From NCBI GenBank assembly GCA_020072925.1, contig JAIQGA010000010.1, forward strand, positions 1 to 55,855: a DNA stretch of 55,855 nt, in the 5' to 3' direction. The notes below the pieces were generated by a model, which saw nothing but the letters and a program-made list of their open reading frames with translations, was not told the DNA's origin and ran no database searches. The DNA comes from Terriglobia bacterium (GTDB taxonomy: Bacteria; Acidobacteriota; Terriglobia; UBA7540). The first letter of the stretch is position 1; each line of letters opens with the position of its first letter. Below are positions 27,191-39,659 of this stretch, piece by piece. Made by a program: the position numbers and the translations under genes.

Positions 27191-29161
27191 CTACCACCCG
27201 CCTCCGCCGCCACCTCCGCCGCCACCACCTGAGGAACCTCCCCCTCCTCCTCCGGAACGCGAGCCGGGCGCCGTCGAGGACGAGGCGATGGCGCTCGAAA
27301 ATGAACTGCCAAATCCTGAGGCGAATCCCGAGGCGCCCAGGTTGCTCCAATTGTTTCCTGAATACCAACCCGGGCTGTAGGCTGAGGTCGTGGTCGCAGG
27401 CCCCTCGCCCGCTGCCCCCAACACCTCCGCGAATTGCTCCGACCATGCCTGTTCGACGTCCAGCGCCAGCGCGAAGGGTAGGTATTTCTCGAAAAGCTCC
27501 GGGGTCTTCTTCACTGGCATGAGGACGTTATAGCGGTCTTTCTCGACCGCCGAGAGAAACATCTTGAATCCTTCAATCTTGTCGAGCAGGTCGCGCCCGG
27601 TGTGGGTGGGTGCCTTGAGGAGATAGTGGAAGAGGTAGTTGACGGAAACCAACGCGGCAAGAATTCCGATGATGACCGCCGAAGTGCTGATGGCCAGGAA
27701 GACCATGCCGACAATCTCGCCGCCCACGAAGGGCAGGGAAAACAAGCTGATGGTAATCGCTCCGCCCAGCGAGGCCGCGCGGTGGCCGCCACCAAAAAGG
27801 TAATTCTGCCAGGCGTGCACGGCTTGATGCAGCAGCGCAAATACTGCAAAGCTCCAGCCCGTCAACCAAACGCAGAGAAACAGGCCTGCCGCCGGCGCTT
27901 CCCCGGGCAGGGCCACAATGGCGGCAATCAGCGTCACGGCCGAAAGGATCAGCCCGGGAATCAGATAACGGCTATTTCTTAGGAAATAGACCTTTTCCAG
28001 ATTTAACTTCAAGGAGCGCTTTAGCTCCTCGATGGCCCCACCGATGCGGCTGTGGTTTTCGGTCTTCAAGGTCAGAATCTTGCTCGTGCCCAGGAGCTTG
28101 TCAGCAACCAGCTTTTCGTCGGGAAGCAAGGAGGCTTGGCCGCCGTCCAGGCGTATGAGAGTGAACGTCCCCTTATCGTCGTCCTTAATGTTCAGGACCT
28201 TCTTTACGGCCAGGCTGAGGACATTGGCCGCAAAAATCCTGTTGTCGTATTCCATGCGATAGATGTAACGGATGGCTGCAGGAGAAAATCCTGCGGGCGG
28301 CTGATAGAGCGGCATGATGACGCCCGCCGCGGGATCCTTGCCGACGGCAAGCCACGTGATGCCGTAATAAATCAGAACCACCAGCAATCCTCCCAGGCCA
28401 ATCAGCGCGCCGCGATTATCCTCAAGGAACCAGCCGAATTTCTGGGCATCGGTGGGGGGCTGGATGAAACCCTTGGGCCAGCGCACTACGATGGTCAGGC
28501 CCTCGTGCGGCCCCAGCGGACGCGTGGTGCGAAAGACCACGGGGCCTTTGGGCTCGACGAGGGAAGTGAAGTCGGTGCCGGCCGCCCCCTGCGGGCCCGT
28601 GTAGCCATCGCGCAGGATGGCGTCGGCGGCGATCCCTTCCGGCAGGTGAACCACGGCCATCGCGGAGTTGATGGGGAACTCCCACTGCGTGCCCGTAACG
28701 TTCCAGTACAACTCATCGTGGTCGGCGAAGAACCCCAACTGGCGCGTCGTCCGGTACACCAGCGTGAACGTGTACTGCCCGGGCGAAAGGGTGACGCTCG
28801 AACTGCCGACGTAAATGCGCACCCCATTACTCTGGCTCTCCGTGTGATAGTCCACGGGCTGATCGTTCATCAACACCTGCTGGAGTTCGAAGTCCACAAC
28901 ATACTGGTTGCCCCACCGGTCTTTGTAGCGAGTGGGGAAGTCGCGGTAGATCCCGTGCTTGATGCGCTCTCCCGCCGCCACAACCTGGATGGCTTCGCGC
29001 ACCAGCAACGAGCCATCGGAGTCTACCTTGATGTCGCTGTCATAGGAGATGATTTCTTCGGAGGACGTCTGCGCGCGGACGGGCCGTACCACGCACGCCA
29101 GAAAACAGGCTGCGGCGAACGCGACGGCCAGAGCGCTCCACCCATTAAGACGAGTTTTCAT
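27191..29161 (-). CDS. DUF2207 membrane protein with glycine-rich tail
   Basis: 656 residues. Signal peptide, then a large extracytoplasmic beta domain of the DUF2207 type (IISYDSDIKVDSDGSLLVREAI, GIYRDFPTRY, DELYWNVTG), a transmembrane helix around residue 260, a cytoplasmic region, and a cluster of hydrophobic helices between about 410 and 560. The tail is serine/glycine-rich and ends in a poly-Gly run closed by Trp, as in many DUF2207 proteins. The start at 29161 has GGGAGG upstream. Function is unknown; the family is presumed envelope-associated. Confidence 0.88.
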   Translation of the reverse strand: MKTRLNGWSALAVAFAAACFLACVVRPVRAQTSSEEIISYDSDIKVDSDGSLLVREAIQVVAAGERIKHGIYRDFPTRYKDRWGNQYVVDFELQQVLMNDQPVDYHTESQSNGVRIYVGSSSVTLSPGQYTFTLVYRTTRQLGFFADHDELYWNVTGTQWEFPINSAMAVVHLPEGIAADAILRDGYTGPQGAAGTDFTSLVEPKGPVVFRTTRPLGPHEGLTIVVRWPKGFIQPPTDAQKFGWFLEDNRGALIGLGGLLVVLIYYGITWLAVGKDPAAGVIMPLYQPPAGFSPAAIRYIYRMEYDNRIFAANVLSLAVKKVLNIKDDDKGTFTLIRLDGGQASLLPDEKLVADKLLGTSKILTLKTENHSRIGGAIEELKRSLKLNLEKVYFLRNSRYLIPGLILSAVTLIAAIVALPGEAPAAGLFLCVWLTGWSFAVFALLHQAVHAWQNYLFGGGHRAASLGGAITISLFSLPFVGGEIVGMVFLAISTSAVIIGILAALVSVNYLFHYLLKAPTHTGRDLLDKIEGFKMFLSAVEKDRYNVLMPVKKTPELFEKYLPFALALDVEQAWSEQFAEVLGAAGEGPATTTSAYSPGWYSGNNWSNLGASGFASGFGSSFSSAIASSSTAPGSRSGGGGGGSSGGGGGGGGGGGW

Positions 29162-29274
29162 TCCCGCCTCCCAATGGATCGTTACTCCTTCAGGGCAGGG
29201 AAGTGATTGGCTGCCAAGTCGTGGCGATAAATTATCACAAACGGGCAATCGCCAGTAGAGGGAGAACGCGCGGG

Positions 29275-29312
29275 GAGTCAGAAGTCAGGAGCCAGAAGTC
29301 AGAAGAGCGAAG
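29275..29312. repeat. Word-repeat block 9 (GTCAGAAGTCAGGAGC words)
   Basis: A short arm using the same AGTCAGAAGTCAG word as block 1, in the 187-base gap between the DUF2207 and PfkB genes. No complementary arm nearby. Confidence 0.65.
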
Positions 29313-29348
29313 GCTGGAGGATCACCGCGCGCACGAAGGCGCCGCCCC

Positions 29349-30332
29349 TCATCGTTTCACCTTGCGGACCGGATTATGCGAGTTGCTGGCTCCTGATGCA
29401 TAAGCCGTATTACGGTGGCGGAGACCTGTGGCCATGAGCTTTTCAGCTTCTGCCCGCGACTTGATCCCGCCCCTCGCCCCCAGAGCCGTGCAGTTGAGTC
29501 CCGCCAGGGCGTTCGAGAAGTCGAGGGTGCGGTCCAGGTTCCATCCCGCCAGCAGTCCGTAGATGAATGCGCCGTGGAAAACATCGCCGGCGCCTGTGGT
29601 GTCTACTGTCTCGACCACGAAGCCCGGGGAATAGATGAACCGGCCATCAGAATAGACAAGGGCGCCATCGCGGCCCAGCGTCATGCCCGGCACGGCGATC
29701 TTGTACTCCCGCGACATGTATTCGAGCACCCGGAAGGGGTCAGCCTGGCCGGTCACGGCGGGAAGGAAATTGGCGGAGGCCAGCAGGTAGTCGATGTAGG
29801 GGAACAGCTTCTCCACTTTCTTGTATACCGTATCGAGGTCAGCCACTACCGGGATGCGCGCCCGGCGAGCCCAGCGCGCCGCCTGGAGGCAGGCTTCCAC
29901 GTCGCAGCCATCCACGTGCAGCGCTCGGGCGGTCACGATGGCCTGTTCGTTCAGTTCCTTTGGACTGACGGTCAAGCCTCGGTCGCGGTCCCAAAAAACC
30001 GTCCGCTCGCCCGTCCGCTGGTCCACCAGGATGTAGCCAAACTGGGTGGGGGTATGGCGGGCAACCCGCGTGTGGCGGAGGTCGACGCCCTCCCGCCGCA
30101 AGCTGGCCAACTGAAACCGGCCTGCATCGTCGTCTCCCACCTTGCCGATGTACCGCGCCCGCAGGCCGAGACGCTGGCAGGTGACCAGCGCCGTCGCCAC
30201 TTGGCCGCCCGCGTGTCGCGAAAGCGAGACTACCCGCTCCTTGCCCCCCAGGGCAGGGAGTTCGCGGACGATGATCACTGTATCCGTGGCATTCAAGCCG
30301 AGCCCAACCACATCTGCCTTCGCACTTCGCAA
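29349..30332 (-). CDS. PfkB-family carbohydrate/nucleoside kinase
   Basis: Ribokinase-fold kinase. N-terminal DVVGLGLNATDTVIIV, GGQVATALVTCQRLG and the C-terminal signature DTTGAGDVFHGAFIYGLL with the catalytic Asp and anion hole are clear. A TTG start at 30332 is preferred since AGGAGG lies 6 bases upstream; a GTG at 30347 is in frame but lacks a ribosome site and would include the Shine-Dalgarno. Substrate cannot be assigned; ribose, adenosine and fructose-type substrates are all known in the family. Confidence 0.88.
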   Translation of the reverse strand: MRSAKADVVGLGLNATDTVIIVRELPALGGKERVVSLSRHAGGQVATALVTCQRLGLRARYIGKVGDDDAGRFQLASLRREGVDLRHTRVARHTPTQFGYILVDQRTGERTVFWDRDRGLTVSPKELNEQAIVTARALHVDGCDVEACLQAARWARRARIPVVADLDTVYKKVEKLFPYIDYLLASANFLPAVTGQADPFRVLEYMSREYKIAVPGMTLGRDGALVYSDGRFIYSPGFVVETVDTTGAGDVFHGAFIYGLLAGWNLDRTLDFSNALAGLNCTALGARGGIKSRAEAEKLMATGLRHRNTAYASGASNSHNPVRKVKR

Positions 30333-30447
30333 CCTCGACCTCCTCACGGCAGGGTAGGGGAGAATCTACTCGGGCAGGTTCGAAGATGGCAACAGAAATG
30401 TGCGATGCCCGGGCTGTGGCGGCGCCTCGCCGCGTACACGGCGTTGA

Positions 30448-30476
30448 GGTAGAGACGCCCCGGCGGGGCGGCTCTA
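30448..30476. repeat. GTAGAGACG hairpin element, copy 1
   Basis: GTAGAGACGCCCC facing GGGGCGGCTCTAC, a 29-base hairpin with a short loop. A sister copy with a different inner stem follows at 30510. Elements of this pattern recur in many bacterial genomes. Confidence 0.8.
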
Positions 30477-30509
30477 CAACCGGTGCCGACTAGCGCGCGG
30501 GCTGGCGGA

Positions 30510-30538
30510 AGTAGAGACGGCCCATCGGGCCGTCGCTA
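30510..30538. repeat. GTAGAGACG hairpin element, copy 2
   Basis: GTAGAGACGGCCC facing GGGCCGTCGCTAC. Same ends as the copy at 30448 but the central bases have changed on both sides, so pairing is preserved. Confidence 0.8.
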
Positions 30539-30617
30539 CAACGACTCACCGGGGCCGGGCAGGGGCCTGCCAGTCCGCCCTCTGGAAGTCCTCCCCCGCG
30601 GCGAAAGCCACGTTGAG

Positions 30618-30705
30618 TTATCCACAGGCACGTCTGATAATATTTTCGCTTGGCGCTGCGGGTTAACATAATCAGATTTCCACAAAATCCGAAGTTATTT
30701 CCACA
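30618..30705. other. AT-rich island with DnaA-box-like 9-mers
   Basis: TTATCCACA, a perfect consensus DnaA box, at 30618-30626, followed by two copies of ATTTCCACA (two mismatches) at 30676-30684 and 30697-30705. The segment is markedly AT-richer than its surroundings. Could be a DnaA-binding regulatory site. The other contents of this 768-base gap are the two hairpins, block 10 and the palindrome before recO. Confidence 0.35.
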
Positions 30706-30766
30706 GTGTGTTGAAGGGGTAGGGATTGTGCTGAGTTTTCAGAGGTTTGGAAGAGGTTAAGGAAAA

Positions 30767-31025
30767 GCGGAAGTAGGAAGTTGGGAGTAGGAAGTAGGGA
30801 ATCGGGTGTTTGGGGTCGGGTGCAGGGCGTCGAGCCAGGAGATCACATGCTTTGCCCTCCCGGATTCTCGATCTCTACTCTCGCCTCTCGCGGGCTGGAG
30901 TCGGAAGTCGGAAGGTGAAAATTGTGAGGGAATGGATTCGCTGCGCTTCGGGCCCGAGCCAATACTCCAGACTCTCGATACCCTGCTTCCGGCGCCCTAC
31001 ACCCCACGCCCCACGCCCTACTCCG
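30767..31025. repeat. Word-repeat block 10 (GGAAGTAGGAAGTTGGGAG and CCCCACGCCCCACGCC words)
   Basis: Runs of GGAAGTAGG/GGGAGTAGG (30767-30808), GGAGTCGGAAGTCGGAAGG (30896-30915) and CACCCCACGCCCCACGCCCTAC (31000-31021), the last roughly complementary to the first in base composition. The palindrome TGTCGGCGCGTCGACA begins 49 bases after the block. Confidence 0.65.
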
Positions 31026-31073
31026 CCATTTTCCCCTTCCCGCTTCTGAGTCGTTGTGTTAACTTCAAGAGTT

Positions 31074-31089
31074 TGTCGGCGCGTCGACA
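31074..31089. repeat. Palindrome TGTCGRCGCGYCGACA, copy 1
   Basis: TGTCGGCGCGTCGACA, 11 bases before the recO start codon. First of five copies in the window; see the copies at 35295, 38355, 41686 and 47860. Confidence 0.8.
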
Positions 31090-31100
31090 TTGGCACTCGG

Positions 31101-31847
31101 ATGCCTCTGCGCGAAACAGAAGCCATTGTCCTCAGAACCTACCGCCTGGGCGAAGCAGATAAGATTGTTTCGCTCTTCACTCGACAACTCGGGCGCTTGA
31201 GGGCTGTGGCAAGCGGCGCACAGCGCACCAAAAGCCGCTACGGCGGAACGCTCGAACCGCTCAGCTATGTGCGCCTGTGGGTCTTCGAGCGGGAAAACCG
31301 TGATTTATTGCGTCTGAATGCGGTCGAGTTGCTCGAGTCGTTCTTCGCGATGCAGAAGGATTACCGGGTGCAGGTAGCGGCGCAGTACCTGGCCGAGGCC
31401 GCGGATCGGATCTTGCCGGAGCGCGAAGTCAACGAGCGCGCCTTCCGCTTGCTCCTGGCCGTCCTGAGAAGCTTGAAGCAGGCGGGCGAGATTAACCGGC
31501 CGCTCCTCTACTTCAACTATTGGCTGGCCAGGCTCGGTGGCTTCCTGCCGGATCTCGACCGCTGCATGGCGTGCGGCCGGGCTCTCGGCCAGGAAAACGG
31601 GTATTACGGTCCGGGGTCGGAGGGCCTGCTCTGCGCGGATTGCAGGGTCAGCGGCGCGAATCAAACTGTGGCCGGCGCCACGCGCGCCATGGTTCAACGC
31701 GCTTGCGCTGCGCCCCTCGAACGCTGGCTCACCGAGGAAAAAGCGCCAGCGGGGTGCCGGGAAGCTCGACGTTTTCTTGAGGAAATCATCGAGACGCACT
31801 TGGAGCGGAAGTTGGTCACGCGCCCCATGTTGGAAGAGGAAGTGTAG
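31101..31847 (+). CDS. recO: DNA repair protein RecO
   Basis: Recombination mediator that helps load RecA together with RecR. 248 residues: an N-terminal OB-fold (ETEAIVLRTYRLGEADKIVSLFT, then GRLRAVASGAQRTKSRYGG) and a C-terminal helical part with a zinc site (CMACGR ... CADC). The ATG at 31101 matches the family N-terminus; no Shine-Dalgarno is visible, and the space is occupied by the GTCG palindrome. It is followed by glyQ, glyS and ppdK, a gene order seen in many bacteria. Confidence 0.95.
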   Translation: MPLRETEAIVLRTYRLGEADKIVSLFTRQLGRLRAVASGAQRTKSRYGGTLEPLSYVRLWVFERENRDLLRLNAVELLESFFAMQKDYRVQVAAQYLAEAADRILPEREVNERAFRLLLAVLRSLKQAGEINRPLLYFNYWLARLGGFLPDLDRCMACGRALGQENGYYGPGSEGLLCADCRVSGANQTVAGATRAMVQRACAAPLERWLTEEKAPAGCREARRFLEEIIETHLERKLVTRPMLEEEV

Positions 31848-31867
31848 CGGCGGGCTTTAGCCCGGCA

Positions 31868-32012
31868 ATTTCAGACGTCAGTTGTCCGTGGTCAATTGTC
31901 CGTTGCCGCGCCGCAGGCAATGAAACGGGCTGTTTCTGAAAACCGCAGGCGACTGATCGATGACAACGGACCACTGACAACGGACTACGGACAACGGACT
32001 ACTGACAACGCT
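31868..32012. repeat. Word-repeat block 11 (CAGTTGTCCGTGGTC words, inverted arms)
   Basis: Left arm (31875-31913) TCAGTTGTCCGTGGTCAATTG; right arm (31963-32010) GACAACGGACCACTGACAAC words, the reverse complement. It ends about 8 bases before the glyQ start codon. Confidence 0.8.
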
Positions 32013-32018
32013 TAATCT

Positions 32019-32959
<941 letters not shown>

Positions 32960-32963
<4 letters not shown>

Positions 32964-35242
32964 ATCGCGGGGCAGGGGATATGAGCAATTCGAAGCGGGT
33001 TGAACGCACCGCTAAAGTAGGGGCGATTCATGAATCCCCCCTACTTCCATTATTGCTTGAGGTTGGCTGCGAAGAAATCCCCGCGCGGTTCCTGGCACAG
33101 GCTGAGAAAGACTTGGGTGAAAGGGTTAAAGCAATACTTGAAGAATCTCGATTGCTGAACGTAGGGGCGGTTCATGAACCGCCCCTACAAACCACAGGCC
33201 AGCCGCCTCTACAAACATATTCCACGCCGCGCCGGCTGGTGGTGCGCGTCCCCGCCGTGCTCGCGAAGCAGCCCGATAAGGTTGAGGAAATCATCGGCCC
33301 GCCCGTCAAGGTGGCGTTCGATGCCGAAGGCAAACCTACCCGGGCTGCGGAAAGCTTTGCCCAGAAGAACGGCGTGGCCGTCCAAGACCTGACTCGCGTA
33401 ATTACGCCTAAGGGCGAATACCTGGCGGCGCGCAAGACCACGCCAGGAAGAACCGCACGAGACTTGCTCGCCGAGACTCTGCCTCTGGCCATCACAGGGC
33501 TGAGCTTCCCGAAGAGCATGTACTGGGTGGCCAAGGCCGGGCCGCGCTGGGTTCGCCCCATCCGCTGGGTCCTGGCTGTGCTGGGGGAGGGGAAGCAGGC
33601 CAAGGTCATTCCTTTCGAGATCGCCGAAGTCAAGTCTTCGCGCTACACTTACGGTCATCGCGCTTACGCCAAGGCACCGCGCGCCGTCAGCAGCTTTGCG
33701 GAATACGCGAAGAAGCTTCGGCAGGCACACGTGGAGTTTGATCCGCAAAGCCGCCTGCAAACGATTCGGAATGAATCTGGAGTTCTGCTTGAGCCTCACC
33801 TTCGCCTGGTTGAGGACCGCAGCCTGGAAGACTGGCACGTGAATTCCGCGGAGTGGCCTTCGGCGCTCCGAGGGGGATTTGACGAGCGCTTCCTGCACCT
33901 GCCACGCGAGATCCTCATCACGGTCATGCGCGACCACCAGAAATACTTTGCCGTCGAGGACCGTAAGGGGAAACTCGAACCGCGCTTTATTGCCATCCTG
34001 AACCGGGACGACGATCCGCTCGGGTTGGTCCGCCAGGGGCACGAGCGCGTGCTCACCGCCCGCTTTCGCGATGCCGAGTTCTTCTGGAACACCGACCTCA
34101 AAACCAATCTGCTCGAGCGCAGCTTGCTGCTCCATAGGATCACCTATCAGGCGGACCTGGGGAGCTACGAACAGAAGATCACCCGGATGCACGCGATTGC
34201 TTCGCACATTTGCGACGTCTTGGAGGGGAAGGGGTTGCTCGGGCAGGAAGGTCGTAAGCATGTTCGTGAGGCCGTCGGATTCTGCAAGTGCGACCTGACC
34301 ACGCAGATGGTCCAGGAATTCCCGGAACTCCAGGGGGTGGTGGGAGGGCTCTACGCTGCGGCGCAGGGCGAACCGCAGGAAGTCGCGGACGCCATTTACG
34401 ACCACTACCTGCCGCAAGGCGTCGAAGACCGCTGCCCGCGCTCAACGGTGGGCGCGATCGTTTCGCTTGCGGACAAACTGGATGGCGTGGTGGGCGGCTT
34501 TGCGGTGGGCCACGAGCCCACGGGCTCGAGCGACCCGTTCGCACTGCGCCGGCAGGGCAATGGCATAATTAAAGTTTTACTTGAGATATCCCTCCCGATT
34601 TCAATCCGGGGCGCCGTCCAGGAAGCCATCAACGCGCTGGACGTGGAATGGCGCCGACCACGCGAGGAACTGTTTACCACACTCCTGGAGTTTTTTGCGG
34701 AGCGCTTGAGGTATTATCTGGAGACGGTGAAGGGCTTGCGCTATGACACGGTCCGCGCGGTTTTGGCCGCGGGTTGGGATATCCCGATCGGCGCGCTGGC
34801 GCGCGCGGAGGGCCTGGAGGCGATTCGGGGCGGAGAAGATTTTCAGGCGCTCTCCCAGGCCGCCAAGCGCATCAAGAATATCTTGAGGAAGTCCGCGACC
34901 TCGGCAGATTGGGAGCCCGGTGAAGTCGATGCGGCGGGCCTCCAAGCCGAGGAAGAGCGCCAACTGTTCGAGGCTTACCAGCGCGTGGCGGGAGAGGCGA
35001 ACGAACTCGGTGCGAAGGCGCAGTATGAGTCGGCGCTCGAGCGCATCTCGACGCTTCGTCCTACTGTGGACCGCTTCTTCGACAAAGTCCTGGTGATGGC
35101 GGAAGACGCGGCCCTGCGAAGGAACCGCCTGCGGCTGCTGGGCAAGCTTGACGCGCTGTTCTCCGGCATCGCGGACTTCGCGGAAGTGGCGGAGAAAACG
35201 GAAGTCGGGGGTCGGAAGTCGGAAGTCGGGACCAAGACTTGA
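32960..35242 (+). CDS. glyS: Glycyl-tRNA synthetase beta subunit, carrying two in-frame palindromic insertions
   Basis: Partner of GlyQ, required for tRNA binding. 760 residues from the ATGA overlap with glyQ (an ATG at 32981 is the alternative), longer than the usual near-690. The family N-terminus [14 protein letters not shown] begins only at about residue 34, after a stretch encoded partly by a palindrome (VGAIHESPL). A second palindrome supplies [10 protein letters not shown] just before the conserved [10 protein letters not shown] block. Further conserved parts ([53 protein letters not shown]) are intact. The last residues ([13 protein letters not shown]) come from word-repeat block 12. 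The catalytic core seems complete, so it should be functional. Confidence 0.95.
33017..33044. repeat. GTAGGGGCG palindrome inside glyS, copy 1
   Basis: 28-base palindrome with one mismatch: half site GTAGGGGCGATTCA facing TGAATCCCCCCTAC. Read in frame it adds VGAIHESPL to GlyS, just ahead of the normal N-terminus. Confidence 0.85.
33161..33188. repeat. GTAGGGGCG palindrome inside glyS, copy 2
   Basis: Perfect 28-base palindrome, half site GTAGGGGCGGTTCA. It adds VGAVHEPPL to GlyS. A degenerate extra half (CCGCCTCTACAAAC, echoing CCGCCCCTACAAAC) follows at 33203-33216. Copies 1 and 2 differ at the same paired positions of both arms, so the stems have changed in compensated fashion. Confidence 0.88.
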
Positions 35243-35289
35243 ACTGCCGCTTCCCGATTTCCGACTTCCTACTTCCGATTTCCCAGTTC
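35196..35289. repeat. Word-repeat block 12a (GGAAGTCGGGGGTCGGAAG words, inverted arms)
   Basis: Left arm (35196-35231) GAAGTCGGGGGTCGGAAGTC; right arm (35250-35282) TTCCCGATTTCCGACTTCC. The left arm lies within the end of glyS and encodes its tail. Confidence 0.8.
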
Positions 35290-35294
35290 TTCAA

Positions 35295-35310
35295 TGTCGA
35301 CGCGTCGACA
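35295..35310. repeat. Palindrome TGTCGRCGCGYCGACA, copy 2
   Basis: TGTCGACGCGTCGACA, perfect; with flanks the palindrome extends to 18 bases (35294-35311). It sits between word blocks 12a and 12b. Confidence 0.85.
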
Positions 35311-35317
35311 TCTTCAA

Positions 35318-35436
35318 AACAGTGACGAGTGAGCAGTGATGAGTGATGAGCCGAACGTCAAAAGTTGAAGGTGCAAAGCGGATGAAGGTTGATGTTTCGC
35401 TTTAACTTTCAACTTTTGACTTTCGACCTTTAACAG
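35318..35436. repeat. Word-repeat block 12b (CAGTGATGAGTGATGAGC and AAAGTTGAAGGTGCAAAG words)
   Basis: A GTGATGAGTGATGAG run (35321-35351), then an inverted pair: GTCAAAAGTTGAAGGTGC (35357-35374) against TTTCAACTTTTGACTTTCG (35406-35424). It ends about 8 bases before the ppdK ribosome site. Confidence 0.75.
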
Positions 35437-35459
35437 CTTTGATAAAAGGAGATCTACAC

Positions 35460-38162
<2,703 letters not shown>

Positions 38163-38165
<3 letters not shown>

Positions 38166-38236
38166 GTTGAAGGTTACGGGGGACAGGTGGCAGGTTGCGG
38201 CGCAGAGATACTCCTGCTTGTCACCTGTCACTTGAT
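38163..38236. repeat. Word-repeat block 13 (GGACAGGTGGCAGGTTG words, inverted arms)
   Basis: Left arm GTTGAAGGTTACGGGGGACAGGTGGCAGG (38166-38194); right arm CTTGTCACCTGTCAC (38217-38231). It begins at the ppdK stop codon. Confidence 0.7.
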
Positions 38237-38347
38237 TCCGTTTATGTGGGGGGTCTGGGCCCCGGCGATCCTGGCAGGTTCTAACCCCTGGCTTGGAGTT
38301 CATGTGGAGCCCCGAGAGACTTAAAGTAAAGCTTTAAGTTTTTGATT

Positions 38348-38378
38348 CCCAAAATTTCGACGCGCCGACATTTTGGGG
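38348..38378. repeat. Palindrome TGTCGRCGCGYCGACA, copy 3, extended
   Basis: Core TTTCGACGCGCCGACA at 38355-38370 (one base off consensus), flanked by CCCAAAA and TTTTGGG so that the stem lengthens to about 30 bases. Twenty bases upstream lies CTTAAAGTAAAGCTTTAAG, another inverted repeat. The rest of this 350-base gap is unremarkable. Confidence 0.75.
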
Positions 38379-38515
38379 TTGGACGGCGAGGGCAGGGCGC
38401 TTGTTCACTAAACGCAGGCGGCGGACGATTCCCCCTGCACTCCAAAGTGACCTCATTCTCTTCCAAGCTTCCTGGGCGTGCGGGCTAGCGACCGCACCTG
38501 CAGCGCGCCGTCCTG

Positions 38516-39538
38516 ATGCACGACGCGAGCTCATTTCAGGGGCTATTCTTGGCGACCTGGAGTCTTGCCAGCCTCGTGAGAGGTAATCATCGTCACACGT
38601 CACCCAGACTAATCTATACGCTGTTGCTGGGCTTCGCTGTCACCGCCGCCGGCCGTGACCCGGCTGAATCACTTCTTCGACAGGGCACCGACCTCTTGGA
38701 CCGCGGCTTCTTTGCGGATTCCGTGGCCATGCTCACCCACGCCCTCGAACAGAATCCCAAGAATGCAAAGGCTTGTTACTATCGGGCTCTGGCCAACGAG
38801 ATGGTGGACCGCCAGGCGGCTATCGGCGACTGGCGTAAGTTCGTGGAGTTAGCGGCTACGGACCCTGATTCAAAGGAGGAGGCTACGCAAGCTGAGGAAC
38901 GGCTGCAGGCTTTCGAAAGGATGCCTGGACTCCCTGACTCGTTGCGTCCCTCTCGGTACGTGCCGAAGGCCGGAGACTACTACCAGCGAGTTGCGGGGCC
39001 CTCCCTGAGGTTGCAGTGGACCGAATTTCCCGTCAAGGTATTTGCCGATAGCCCGCCGGAAGAGTGGCGCCGCGCCCTCGGGGAAGCGCTGGACGCCTGG
39101 ATGAATGTGTTCCCGCTTCAGACGGTCAGTGCGCGTGAGAGGGCGGACATCGTTCTAAGCTGGGCGAAGTTGCCGAAGCGGAGCATGGGCACGGAGCAGA
39201 GTTTCTTCCGGCTCCAGAAGGAAGGCGATAAGATCATCAAGCGCCGGAAGACGTCTTCCATTGTCCTTGATAATTCCCACCGCTGGTCCAAACGCGAGAT
39301 GCGGGCAGCTATAATGCACGAGGTCGGACATGCCTTGGGCATAGAAGGGCACAGCGACGGTTCGAGGGATGTGATGTTCCCTCAAGAAGTAAGAACCTTT
39401 GTCCTCACCCAAGGGGGCGAGCACACACTCTCTGGCGCCCCATTATCAACCGGGATCAACACGAAACTCACTCCCCGAGACGTCAACACCGTCATCCGCC
39501 TCTATAACTGTCCCGGACCTCTCGTTCACCTGAAATAA
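38516..39538 (+). CDS. TPR-containing matrixin-like zinc metalloprotease
   Basis: 340 residues. A hydrophobic N-terminal stretch (LIYTLLLGFAVTAAG) suggests export or anchoring; a GTG at 38576 just before it is a plausible alternative start. Residues about 45-130 form TPR-like helices (ALEQNPKNAKACYYRALANEM). The C-terminal half has a metzincin zinc site HEVGHALGIEGH at about 268-279 and a Met-turn-like DVMFPQ. The third His is one residue further than in classical matrixins (HExxHxxGxxGH), a variant I have seen in bacterial matrixin-like proteins. Substrate is unknown. Confidence 0.72.
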   Translation: MHDASSFQGLFLATWSLASLVRGNHRHTSPRLIYTLLLGFAVTAAGRDPAESLLRQGTDLLDRGFFADSVAMLTHALEQNPKNAKACYYRALANEMVDRQAAIGDWRKFVELAATDPDSKEEATQAEERLQAFERMPGLPDSLRPSRYVPKAGDYYQRVAGPSLRLQWTEFPVKVFADSPPEEWRRALGEALDAWMNVFPLQTVSARERADIVLSWAKLPKRSMGTEQSFFRLQKEGDKIIKRRKTSSIVLDNSHRWSKREMRAAIMHEVGHALGIEGHSDGSRDVMFPQEVRTFVLTQGGEHTLSGAPLSTGINTKLTPRDVNTVIRLYNCPGPLVHLK

Positions 39539-39659
39539 CTCTTCCCGACGTACCAGGCTTTGCGGCCATGTCCTGCAAGCTCCAGAATGGGTTCACGGGA
39601 CACCATCGGAAACAAATGTGAGTATACTGCCGGGCACACCAAGCGTGCGGAGGAGCGAA

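Noticed and set aside
27162-27380. Proline-rich plus-strand open frame (poly-Pro stretches)
   Set aside because: It is the complement of the Gly-rich tail of the DUF2207 protein.
30618-30705. Chromosomal replication origin
   Set aside because: Only one perfect DnaA box and two weak ones, with no dnaA, dnaN, gidA or parAB nearby; kept only as a possible DnaA site.
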